This document shows positions 52,158-59,770 of a stretch of DNA of 64,000 nt, one piece after another. The notes under the pieces were generated by a model. That model made no database searches, was not told the origin of the DNA, and was given only the letters and a program-made list of their open reading frames with translations. Made by a program: the position numbers and the translations under genes. This DNA is from Solirubrobacter ginsenosidimutans (lineage in GTDB: Bacteria; Actinomycetota; Thermoleophilia; Solirubrobacterales; Solirubrobacteraceae), in assembly GCF_027587205.1 (NCBI RefSeq), contig NZ_JAPDOD010000005.1, positions 62,001-126,000 on the forward strand. The letters are read 5' to 3'. Each line of letters opens with the position of its first letter. Position 1 is the stretch's first letter.

Positions 52158-52925
52158 ATGCTCGCTCCCGATGCTCTCGCCGACCGCGTCTGCCTCGTCA
52201 CCGGCGGTGGCTCCGGGCTCGGGCGCGCGTTCGCGACCGCGCTCGCGGCCGCTGGGGCGCGCGTTGCCGTGCTCGGGCGGCGAGAGGAGGCGCTGCTCGA
52301 GACGGTTGCGGGATTGCCGTCCGGCCGTGGCCTGGCCACGGTGGCCGACGTGCGCGACCCGGCCGCTGTCGCTGCGGCGTTCGATGCCGTCGAAGCGACG
52401 TTCGGGACGGTCACGACGCTGGTCAACAACGCGGCCGGCAACTTCGTCGCGCCCGCGGAGGAGATCTCGCCCAACGGTTGGCGAGCCGTCGTCGGCATCG
52501 TGCTCGACGGGACGTTTCACTGCTCGCGCGAGTTCGCGTTGCGGGCGAGCGGCGGCGGGCAGATCGTCAACATCGTCGCGACCTACGCGTTCTCCGGCGG
52601 CCCGGGCAACGCGCACTCGGCGGCGGCCAAGGCGGGTGTGGTCAACCTCACGCGCTCACTCGCGGTCGAGTGGGCGCCGCGCGGCATCCGCGTCAACGCG
52701 ATCGCGCCCGGCCCGGTGGACACCGGCGGCGCGGGCGCAAAGCTGTGGTCGACGCCGGAGGTCCGCGACCGTGTGCTGGCCAGCGTGCCGGCCGGGCGCT
52801 TCGCGACAGGCGAGGAGATCGCCGACGTCTGCACCTTCCTGGTCTCCGACCACGCCGCCTACATCACCGGCGACGTGATCGTCGCCGACGGCGGCTTCGG
52901 CCTCAACCAGTTGCGGCTCGGCTGA
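52158..52925 (+). CDS. 2,4-dienoyl-CoA reductase-type SDR
   Basis: 255 residues. Cofactor loop TGGGSGLG and NNAAGNFVAPAEEIS. Instead of YxxxK the active site reads ATYAFSGGPGNAHSAAAKAG: Ser at the canonical Tyr position, Lys four later, and a Tyr about 11 residues before the Ser. This is the arrangement of mammalian DECR1, which reduces 2,4-dienoyl-CoA with NADPH in unsaturated fatty acid oxidation. It is divergent from marR. The 3' end overlaps the convergent membrane protein gene by 23 bp. Confidence 0.9.
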   Translation: MLAPDALADRVCLVTGGGSGLGRAFATALAAAGARVAVLGRREEALLETVAGLPSGRGLATVADVRDPAAVAAAFDAVEATFGTVTTLVNNAAGNFVAPAEEISPNGWRAVVGIVLDGTFHCSREFALRASGGGQIVNIVATYAFSGGPGNAHSAAAKAGVVNLTRSLAVEWAPRGIRVNAIAPGPVDTGGAGAKLWSTPEVRDRVLASVPAGRFATGEEIADVCTFLVSDHAAYITGDVIVADGGFGLNQLRLG

Positions 52926-53568
52926 CCAGCGAGACGCCTGCCGCCGCGGTTATCGCGACGAGCAGGAGCGTGAGGCCGTAGGTGCTGACGCCGAGCCCGT
53001 AGACCCAGCCGGCCGCCGCGACGAACATCGCGCAGAACGCGACCGCGGCACCGACGAGCCCCGCGCTTTCCGGGACCTCGGCCCGCGGCCCGGGCCGGAC
53101 CAACCGGTCGGCCACGGCGGCGGCCGGGACGCCGTAGACCAGGCCGACCGCGAGGCTGCCGTACCAGCCGGCATAGATGGCGGCGACGCCGGCAACGGCG
53201 AAGACGAAGGTCGTGAGGGCGGTCAGCCGGAGCCAGGCCGCGACGGCGGGCCAGCGGCGGAGGGTGAGGCCGGCCACGCCGAGACCGGCGAGCAGCGCGA
53301 CGAGGAACGCGGGCCACGAGCCGGTGCTTCCACGTCGCTGCCACTCGCCCTCATGGACGAAGTACCCCGCGGCGTCTGTGCCCGACGACTCCTGGATGGA
53401 GCATTCGCGGCCGGGCGGCGCCCAGCGCGTCGTGGTCCTGCTGATCGATCCCTCGGTCTGCGGAGAGCAGAAGTCCTCGCTGACGAGGTGACCGGAGAGG
53501 CCGGCGGCGCCGAGGATGGCCAACGCCACGATGGCGATCAGCCCGACCACGCGCGCAACGATCAGCAC
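52903..53568 (-). CDS. Membrane protein of unknown function
   Basis: 221 residues with about six hydrophobic segments, the first at residues 4-25 and then a soluble, presumably external loop (~28-80) with two Cys (EDFCSPQTEG, RECSIQESS). The remaining helices lie at ~85-221. No family recognised. GTG 53568 is set by TATACT 6 nt upstream. Composition matches its neighbours. Confidence 0.75.
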   Translation of the reverse strand: MLIVARVVGLIAIVALAILGAAGLSGHLVSEDFCSPQTEGSISRTTTRWAPPGRECSIQESSGTDAAGYFVHEGEWQRRGSTGSWPAFLVALLAGLGVAGLTLRRWPAVAAWLRLTALTTFVFAVAGVAAIYAGWYGSLAVGLVYGVPAAAVADRLVRPGPRAEVPESAGLVGAAVAFCAMFVAAAGWVYGLGVSTYGLTLLLVAITAAAGVSLVSRAATG

Positions 53569-53574
53569 GCCCTC

Positions 53575-53580
53575 AGTATA
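53575..53580 (-). promoter_or_regulatory. -10 box of leaderless promoter (53568 gene)
   Basis: TATACT on the minus strand, 6 nt before GTG at 53568; close to the ideal -10 TATAAT. Confidence 0.6.
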
Positions 53581-53603
53581 GAGCGACGCCGCCGGAATAC
53601 GGT

Positions 53604-53629
53604 GCGCTGCGACCGGGTGGTCGCAGCGC
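53604..53629 (-). terminator. Perfect 11-bp hairpin after secreted-protein gene
   Basis: GCGCTGCGACC, loop GGGT, GGTCGCAGCGC. Begins 10 nt past the stop of the gene at 53639; no T-tract. Confidence 0.75.
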
Positions 53630-53638
53630 GAACTTCAA

Positions 53639-54031
53639 TCAGCCGTTGCCGTCCTCGACGGTGCCGCTGACGGTCGTGTTGACGGAGACCGAGTAGACGG
53701 TCGGGGGCGTGTAGCCGGCCGGCGCGGCGGCGACGGCGGCGTACCAGGCGTCGACGGCCTCGGCGTACGTGAGGTTGTAGAAGACGTAGCCGCCGATGCT
53801 GATGACCGACGTGACCGACGGAGCGGGGGTCGAGGCGGGCGTCGCGGCCGGGGTCGCCGCGGCGACGGCCGGGGCGGCCGTAACGGCAGCCTGAGTCGCG
53901 TGCTTGCCGCGATCCGATCGGCTGTGAGAAGCGGCGGAGGCGGTGCTCGCGGCGAACGGGACGACGGCCAGGCCGAGCGCGACGGCAACGACGCGGCGAC
54001 CCTTGAGGATGGAGCGGAGAGGAGTGTTCAT
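53639..54031 (-). CDS. Secreted protein of unknown function
   Basis: 130 residues. Signal peptide (KGRRVVAVALGLAVVPFA, cleavage likely after STASA), an Ala/Pro/Thr-rich linker (residues ~45-72) and a compact C-terminal part (ISIGGYVFYNLTYAEAVDAW). The low-complexity linker suggests a cell-wall-spanning tether. Not recognised. A perfect hairpin follows the stop. Confidence 0.65.
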   Translation of the reverse strand: MNTPLRSILKGRRVVAVALGLAVVPFAASTASAASHSRSDRGKHATQAAVTAAPAVAAATPAATPASTPAPSVTSVISIGGYVFYNLTYAEAVDAWYAAVAAAPAGYTPPTVYSVSVNTTVSGTVEDGNG

Positions 54032-54447
54032 GCAAGATGTGTCGGCACGCCGTCAAGCCCACACGACCCCCAAAATGTTCGTGGTATCTACACGAACGCT
54101 TCGCCTGAAGGTGTGTCAGTGGTGCTACAAAACCGCTGGTCAACCGCTTAAGTCGGGCCGATCGGCAACTCGGCGGTCGCGCATTCGGCTCTGCGTAACG
54201 GATGCCCCGCAACGATCGTCGACCGCGATCGGGGTTGTAAGCACGCGTACGCGCCCGCAAGGGCGCCGAACGCGTCCGACGGCCTCCCCCAGGTGGAGGA
54301 GGCCACCCGTCCACTGGCCGAAGGTCGGGCGTGGAGGCATCTCCACACCCGGATCCAACACAGCCTGCCCGGATCCATTCACATTTCTCTCATCTAAGGG
54401 TTGGCGCGACTGCGGCAGCCGAGGGTGAGACGGTTAGGAGGATCTGG
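54032..54447. other. Divergent intergenic region with hairpins and repeats
   Basis: 416 bp upstream of the M14 gene. Contains GGCCTCC/GGAGGCC (54281-54304), a 10-bp stem GGGCGTGGAG/CTCCACACCC with one mismatch (54327-54350), and two CCCGGATCCA repeats. The first ~230 bp shows nothing I can name. Confidence 0.55.
54348..54377 (+). promoter_or_regulatory. Direct repeat CCCGGATCCA, 20-bp spacing
   Basis: Copies at 54348-54357 and 54368-54377, start to start 20 bp (two helical turns), about 70-100 nt upstream of the M14 ATG. Operator candidate. Confidence 0.4.
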
Positions 54448-57400
54448 ATGATCACGAGACGGTCACTGACGACCGTGGCAGCCGCCGCGCTGCTGCTCGG
54501 GGGTGCCGGCACCGCGTGGGCCGACGACTCGCACGACGTGCTGCCGGGATCGGATACGGCGCTCGTGCAGGTGTTCGTCAACAGCGAGGCCGACGTCGAG
54601 AAGCTGTCGGCCGAGTTCGACCTCGCGGAGTACAAGCAGGTCGAGGACGACGGCACGATCCAGCTCAACATCGATGCCGATCCCGGCGAGCGCGCACAGT
54701 TGCGCGCGATGGGCTTCCGCATCGGGCAGACGATCGAGGACGCGAAGACACGCGCAGCGGTCAACGCCGAGCGCGAGGAGGCCGCGGCCCTGGAGCGGCT
54801 CGCCGGCGACCTGGCCGAAAACGGCGTGCCGAAGGGCGGCATCAAGCTCGACGGCAAGTCGGTCGTTCCGACTCCTGGCGAGACCGTCATCCAGCGCGCC
54901 AACAAGTTCACGAACTACGCCGGCACGTTCATCTACGTCGAGGCGCACAACAAGGCGACCGTCCGCGTCGCGGGCTCCAACACCGCCTTCACTGGCCCGA
55001 CGCTGGCGCTCTCGTTCGCCGGCGCCGACGGGGTCTACTCCACGCCGACCAACATGGGTCGCTTCATCGACACCGACCCGACGCCCGACGAGTACATGTA
55101 CCACCGTCAGCTCGTGCGTCTGACGCCCGCGCAGGCCGCGATCCCGGCCTCTCAGATGACGGTCCGCGTGGCCGCCGGCACGGGCGCGACCGACACGTTC
55201 AAGGTCACGGAGTGGCTCGGCACGACGCTGCCGCCGAACGTCGCGGGCTACCAGAAGGGCTTCTTCAACCGCTATCAGGACCCGACCGAGAACCGCGCCC
55301 AGCTCGACGCGCTGGCCACGCAGTTCCCGAACCTGGTCACGCCGGTCAACCTCCCGAACCTGACCAACGGCTACCAGCGCAAGTCGCAGGCGATCATGAA
55401 CGGCACGACCGCCATCGGGTCGACTCCGCCGGTCACGCTCGGCCCGCTGCTGATCGACACCACGGGCGAGATCACGGCCGCGCAGCCGGTCGCCTCGATC
55501 CCGTTCACCGGCGTCGCGGGGCAGAGCATCCGCGCGATCGTCAACGGGATCCCGGGCGGCTCGACCGACTTCATCCTGGCGATCAAGGACCCCGCGGGCA
55601 CCGTCCTGCAGTCGATCGACACCGGGACGAGCCCGGAGACGGTCAACCAGGTCCTGCCCACCAGCGGCACATACACCTACGAGGTCTCAGGCTTCGAGGG
55701 CGACCTCGGCGACTTCACGTTCACGGTCCAGGAAGTGTTCTCCTCGGCGGTCGTGCTCACCGCGAAGGAGTGGGGCCACACCGGCGGCGACGAAGTCACC
55801 GCCGAGTTCAGGAACCCGGGCGCCGCCAGCTCGCCGCTGAGCGTCGCGGTGACCGGTAAGGACATCGTCGTCAATCTCGCGACCAACGACACGGGCGCGC
55901 TCACGAGCACGGCCGCGCAGGTCGTCGCCGCGATCAACGCCAAGCCCGAGGCGGCGGCGCTCGTGACCGCCATGACCTATCGCGGCAACACCGGCGGCGG
56001 CGTCGTGCCGGTCCGCGCCAAGGTGAACCTCGACGACTTCCTCAACGCTCCGGCGCACGTGCAGCGCGGCCCGTTCCAGCAGCGCGTGTACCGCATCGGC
56101 TCCGTCCGTGACGGCTCCAAGGTCGGCGTCTTCCTCTACTGCCAGCAGCACGCTCGCGAGTGGACGACGGGCCTGACCTGCGTCGAGACCGCCGAGCGGC
56201 TCGTGCGCAACTACGCGACCGACCCCGAGACCAAGAAGCTGCTGGACAACGTCGAGGTCTTCGTGCTACCGAACGTCAACCCCGACGGCGGCCACTACTC
56301 GATGTACGACTTCAACTCGCAGCGGCGCAACATGACCAACCACTGCCCCGTCGCGGGCAACTCCGACCCGGCCGCCCGCAACACCTGGGGCGTCGACCTC
56401 AACCGCAACAACGGCGAGTACTCGCTCTTCGACGGCTACTTCGGTGCTTCGTCGAGCTGCACCAGCGACACGTACTCCGGCCCGGCGGAGTACTCCGAGC
56501 CGGAGATCAAGAACGAGAAGTGGGTCGCGGACACGTTCCCGAACATCAAGTTCGCCAACAACATCCACTCCTACGGCGGCTACTTCATGTGGGCGCCAGG
56601 CTCGTACACCGGCAACGGCCGCGTCACCGCGCCGGCGCCGAACATCGGCATCGAGAAGTACTTCTTCGAGGCCGGCGAGAAGATCCTCGCCCGCATCAAG
56701 GAGCACCGCAACACGGTGATCCTGCCCGAGCGCACCGGCCCGATCGCCGACGTGCTCTACAGCGCGGCCGGCAACTCGGCGGACGACCAGTGGTACCGCA
56801 AGGGCATCATCTCCTACTCCTTCGAGACCGGCGCGGATCGCTTCACGTCGACGTCGACCGGCACGGCGCAGATCATCACCGGCTTCCAGCCCTGCTTCTC
56901 GGGCGTGGGCACCGGCGGCGGCACCGGCACCTGCAACGCAAACCTCATCAACGAGGGTCGTGACCAGGCGATGGAGTTCGCCAACGGCAACTACGGCATG
57001 ATCGAGTCCGCGTACGACTACGCGATGGACACCACCGCGCCGAAGACGTCGATCGAGTTCTCCGCCGCCCAGACGTCCGGCGACCCGATCAACTACCGGT
57101 TCAACTGGGACGACGAGGCCGCGGTCATCTACTACACGACCGACGGCACGACGCCGAACCTGTCCTCGCGCAAGTACAACAACCAGCGGGCGCGCAGCAT
57201 CGGCGAGGTGCTGACGCTCAGCCAGCCGGGCGCCTACACGGTCAAGTGGATGGCGATCGACATGAAGGGCAACCAGTCCGCGGTCCAGAGCCAGCGGCTC
57301 CTGGTCGCCGCGGACGACGAGTCCGGCACCGTCGGCGGCTCCGTGCCGGCGACGCTGGCGCTGACCCTCGGCACTCCGGCGACGTTCGGCGCGTTCACGC

Positions 57401-57738
57401 CGGGCGTGGCGCGCGACTACAACGTCTCGAGCACGGCCACCGTGATCTCGTCCGCCGGTGACGCGACGCTGAGCGTCGCCGACCCGTCCTCGACGAACAC
57501 CGGCCACCTCGTCAACGGTGCGTTCTTCCTGCCGCAAAAGCTGCAGGCCGGCACCGGCGGGACGCTCGCCCCGGTCGGCGGCTCCGCCGCTCCGACCACG
57601 CTGAAGACCTGGTCCGCCCCGACCTCCAACGAGGCCGTGGCGATCAACTTCCGCCAGACCATCGCGGCGAGTGACGCGCTCCGTACGGGTGCGTACTCGA
57701 AGACGCTGACGTTCACGCTCTCTACGACCACCCCGTAG
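54448..57738 (+). CDS. Secreted M14 zinc carboxypeptidase with insert and C-terminal module
   Basis: 1096 residues. Signal peptide (ITRRSLTTVAAAALLLGG, cleavage after AWA). The M14 fold starts at ~270 (FFNRYQDPTENRAQLDAL), is interrupted at ~326-540 by an insert containing a pre-peptidase C-terminal-like beta domain, and resumes with zinc ligands His568 and Glu571 (QQHAREWTTG), NVNPDGG, DLNRNNGEY, His707 (NNIHSYGGYF) and catalytic Glu793 (SYSFETGAD). A chitobiase C-terminal-like beta domain (~870-955) and the shared module (961-1096) follow. ATG 54448 has TTAGGAGG. It should trim C-terminal residues from external peptides. Confidence 0.9.
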   Translation: MITRRSLTTVAAAALLLGGAGTAWADDSHDVLPGSDTALVQVFVNSEADVEKLSAEFDLAEYKQVEDDGTIQLNIDADPGERAQLRAMGFRIGQTIEDAKTRAAVNAEREEAAALERLAGDLAENGVPKGGIKLDGKSVVPTPGETVIQRANKFTNYAGTFIYVEAHNKATVRVAGSNTAFTGPTLALSFAGADGVYSTPTNMGRFIDTDPTPDEYMYHRQLVRLTPAQAAIPASQMTVRVAAGTGATDTFKVTEWLGTTLPPNVAGYQKGFFNRYQDPTENRAQLDALATQFPNLVTPVNLPNLTNGYQRKSQAIMNGTTAIGSTPPVTLGPLLIDTTGEITAAQPVASIPFTGVAGQSIRAIVNGIPGGSTDFILAIKDPAGTVLQSIDTGTSPETVNQVLPTSGTYTYEVSGFEGDLGDFTFTVQEVFSSAVVLTAKEWGHTGGDEVTAEFRNPGAASSPLSVAVTGKDIVVNLATNDTGALTSTAAQVVAAINAKPEAAALVTAMTYRGNTGGGVVPVRAKVNLDDFLNAPAHVQRGPFQQRVYRIGSVRDGSKVGVFLYCQQHAREWTTGLTCVETAERLVRNYATDPETKKLLDNVEVFVLPNVNPDGGHYSMYDFNSQRRNMTNHCPVAGNSDPAARNTWGVDLNRNNGEYSLFDGYFGASSSCTSDTYSGPAEYSEPEIKNEKWVADTFPNIKFANNIHSYGGYFMWAPGSYTGNGRVTAPAPNIGIEKYFFEAGEKILARIKEHRNTVILPERTGPIADVLYSAAGNSADDQWYRKGIISYSFETGADRFTSTSTGTAQIITGFQPCFSGVGTGGGTGTCNANLINEGRDQAMEFANGNYGMIESAYDYAMDTTAPKTSIEFSAAQTSGDPINYRFNWDDEAAVIYYTTDGTTPNLSSRKYNNQRARSIGEVLTLSQPGAYTVKWMAIDMKGNQSAVQSQRLLVAADDESGTVGGSVPATLALTLGTPATFGAFTPGVARDYNVSSTATVISSAGDATLSVADPSSTNTGHLVNGAFFLPQKLQAGTGGTLAPVGGSAAPTTLKTWSAPTSNEAVAINFRQTIAASDALRTGAYSKTLTFTLSTTTP
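57331..57735 (+). other. Shared C-terminal exoprotein module, copy C
   Basis: Codes residues ~961-1096 (VPATLALTLGTPATFGAF to KTLTFTLSTTTP). Closest to copy A. Confidence 0.75.
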
Positions 57739-57747
57739 ACCGAAGCC

Positions 57748-57779
57748 GCTCCCGGAGCACGTCCGCGTGCTCCGGGAGC
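57748..57779. terminator. Perfect 14-bp hairpin between convergent genes
   Basis: GCTCCCGGAGCACG, loop TCCG, CGTGCTCCGGGAGC. Nine nt after the M14 stop and 25 nt from the opposing stop; no T-tract. Confidence 0.8.
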
Positions 57780-57804
57780 AGTGGTCTCCGTGGGCGGCGG
57801 TGGC

Positions 57805-58218
57805 TCACTCCGGGCACACCGCCGCGCCGTTCTTGCACAGTCGATAGGAAACGCCCGGCCGCAGAAGCTCGCGGTGATCGATTCGATAGGCCCGATCGCC
57901 GGAGCCTTGCCCGAACACGACGACGTATGGCCGGCCCAGGTTCCAGCCGCCGTCGAAGCCGCCGAAGCTGTCGGTGAGCCCGCCTCGGTAGCCCGCTTGG
58001 AAAGCCTTCGCCGCAACGTCTTTCGTGTCACGTGGAAGCGAAGCGCCGGCCTGCAGCGCCCGGCCGACTGGAACGCCCGCGTCGTAGCCCGCCGTGTAGC
58101 CGTCGCTCCACGTCCCTCGATGCGCCGGCGCGGTGTGGCGGCCGAGCAGGAACGCCGCGGCGAACATCGCGCCCAGGGCCACCACGATCGCCGCCGCACG
58201 CGCGCGGCTCGGTGTCAT
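57805..58218 (-). CDS. Membrane-anchored protein of unknown function
   Basis: 137 residues: one N-terminal hydrophobic segment (AAAIVVALGAMFAAAFLLG) and an external part with Gly/Tyr-rich repeats (WSDGYTAGYDAG, FQAGYRGGLTDSFGGFDGG) and two C-terminal Cys. Such GYxxGY patterns occur in small actinobacterial surface proteins. No function can be given. Its ATG overlaps the stop of the LLM gene (ATGA), so the two are co-translated. Confidence 0.65.
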   Translation of the reverse strand: MTPSRARAAAIVVALGAMFAAAFLLGRHTAPAHRGTWSDGYTAGYDAGVPVGRALQAGASLPRDTKDVAAKAFQAGYRGGLTDSFGGFDGGWNLGRPYVVVFGQGSGDRAYRIDHRELLRPGVSYRLCKNGAAVCPE

Positions 58219-59207
58219 CCGAGGGTGGCGGCGCGGTTCGAGGCCGCGACCACCTCGAGGAGCTCGGTCAGCTCAGCCTCCGGACGACCGGGAGGGAGCA
58301 CGAGGGCAACGCTGTCCGCGCCCGCCGCGGCCCACGCGTCGATCTGGCCCGGCCCTTCGTCATAGGTCCCGAACAGCGTGACCTCGCGCGCGAGCTGCTC
58401 GGCCGTGGCGGGCCATTCCTGCCCCGTGGCCTGCAGTGCCTCGATGGTGCCGGAATCGGAGAAGCGCTCGAGCAGCCGCGGGTAGATCGGTCCCATGCGG
58501 GTGGTGTAGGTCGACAACCACCATGCCGCCAACCGGCGCGCACTCTCGGTGTCCGGGCCGAGCGCGACCGGCACGGCGGCGGTGATGTGCGTCCGGTGCG
58601 GGAGCTCAGCACGCGCCTCGCCCTCGTCCAGCAGCGCGCGGCCTTCCGCCAGTCGCGAGCGTGCCCACAGAAACGGCGCCCACTCGTCCGCGAGCTCCCC
58701 CGCCACCCGGATCGACTCGTCCGCCAGCGCCGCCAGCGCGATCGGCACCGGCACGTCAGGGACAACGCCCAGCCGCAGCGGCTTCGCGCCCGCCGCGGGT
58801 CGTGGCAAGCGCTCGCCGGCGAGCAACGCGCGGACGCCGGTCAGCGTCTCCCGCAGGTGTGCGACCGGGCGCTCCCAGCGCACGCCGTGCAGCCCTTCCG
58901 TCAACGGCTGGCTTCCGGCGCCCAGGCCGAGCGAGAAGCGCCCGGCGGAGGCCCGCTGCAACCCCGCGGCGGCGAGCGCGATGCTCGCCGGCGTCCGCCC
59001 CCACACCGAGAGCACGCCGGTGCCGAGCCCGATCCGCGACGTCTGCGCCGCCATCTCCGCGAGCACGATCGTCGCGTCGTGGCTCCACGCCTCAGCTACC
59101 TGGACGCGACCGAAGCCGAGCGCCTCGGCGTGCCGCGCGAGCCGCAGCATGGTGTCCACCCGCGTCTCGAAGGGCGTGAACGCGACACCGGTCGCCGAGA
59201 GTTCCAT
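58215..59207 (-). CDS. LLM-class F420-dependent oxidoreductase
   Basis: 330 residues with luciferase-like TIM-barrel features: LARHAEALGFGRVQVAEAW, TSRIGLGTGVLSVWGRTPASIALAAAGL, GRFSLGLGAGSQP, ADEWAPFLWA. In actinobacteria such proteins mostly use F420 to oxidise alcohols or reduce unsaturated compounds; a flavin-dependent role is possible. ATG 59207 is chosen by homology; the frame stays open upstream. The gap to the preceding gene holds short G/C hairpins. Confidence 0.88.
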   Translation of the reverse strand: MELSATGVAFTPFETRVDTMLRLARHAEALGFGRVQVAEAWSHDATIVLAEMAAQTSRIGLGTGVLSVWGRTPASIALAAAGLQRASAGRFSLGLGAGSQPLTEGLHGVRWERPVAHLRETLTGVRALLAGERLPRPAAGAKPLRLGVVPDVPVPIALAALADESIRVAGELADEWAPFLWARSRLAEGRALLDEGEARAELPHRTHITAAVPVALGPDTESARRLAAWWLSTYTTRMGPIYPRLLERFSDSGTIEALQATGQEWPATAEQLAREVTLFGTYDEGPGQIDAWAAAGADSVALVLPPGRPEAELTELLEVVAASNRAATLG

Positions 59208-59267
59208 CGCGACGATGGTGCCGCCTCGGGCCCCGCGGGACAATCGGGGCGGAACCCCGAACTTTCT

Positions 59268-59283
59268 CCCCGACAGGTCGGGG
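59268..59283 (-). terminator. Short hairpin right after the 59285 gene
   Basis: CCCCGAC/GTCGGGG with AG between, immediately beyond the stop; on the minus strand followed by AGAAAGTT. Confidence 0.5.
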
Positions 59284-59284
59284 G

Positions 59285-59749
59285 TCAGTACTCGTTCTTG
59301 ATGATGAAATACGATCCCCGGATCGTCCCGGCCAGCTTCGACCGCTGGCGGGCGAACTTGAAGCTCGACGCGAGCTCGTCGGGAACGTCCATCCCGTCGG
59401 ACAGCTTGAAACCGACCGCCCGCTTCTCGGGGCCGTCGACGGTGTACATCACGTTGATCGACAGCCCGCTCTCGTAGAACACATACGCGATCCGGATGTT
59501 CTCGACCTGAAAGGCCGTCGCCTCCAGAGGGCGAGAGGCGATGACGATGTCCCGTTCCTCCTTGAGGATCCGGTGCACCCACTCGATCGTCGCCTCGGCG
59601 TCGCTCGCCGGCTCCACCGTGAAGACGTGGTCGTACTTGTTCTTGAAGTAGCGGGCTTCATTCGCCCGCAGACCGGCCAGCGCATCCGCGAATGGAGACG
59701 ACTCCAGACCGACGGTCGAGACGGTCTTGAAGTCCACGGTGTACGGCAT
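59285..59749 (-). CDS. Protein of unknown function
   Basis: 154 residues, soluble, mixed alpha/beta, without signal peptide (PYTVDFKTVSTVGLESSPFADALAG described by ends; KNKYDHVFTVEPASDAEATI). No family recognised. ATG 59749 is preferred over ATG 59755 because GGAG lies 7 nt before it. It starts 21 nt after the GH15 gene on the same strand and may be co-transcribed. Confidence 0.65.
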   Translation of the reverse strand: MPYTVDFKTVSTVGLESSPFADALAGLRANEARYFKNKYDHVFTVEPASDAEATIEWVHRILKEERDIVIASRPLEATAFQVENIRIAYVFYESGLSINVMYTVDGPEKRAVGFKLSDGMDVPDELASSFKFARQRSKLAGTIRGSYFIIKNEY

Positions 59750-59770
59750 TCGCATTCTCCAGTTGCGCGC

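Noticed and set aside
52903..54031. Toxin-antitoxin or secretion-linked pair formed by the two adjacent unknown genes
   Set aside because: They have separate promoters and a terminator hairpin between them, and neither resembles a known toxin or antitoxin.
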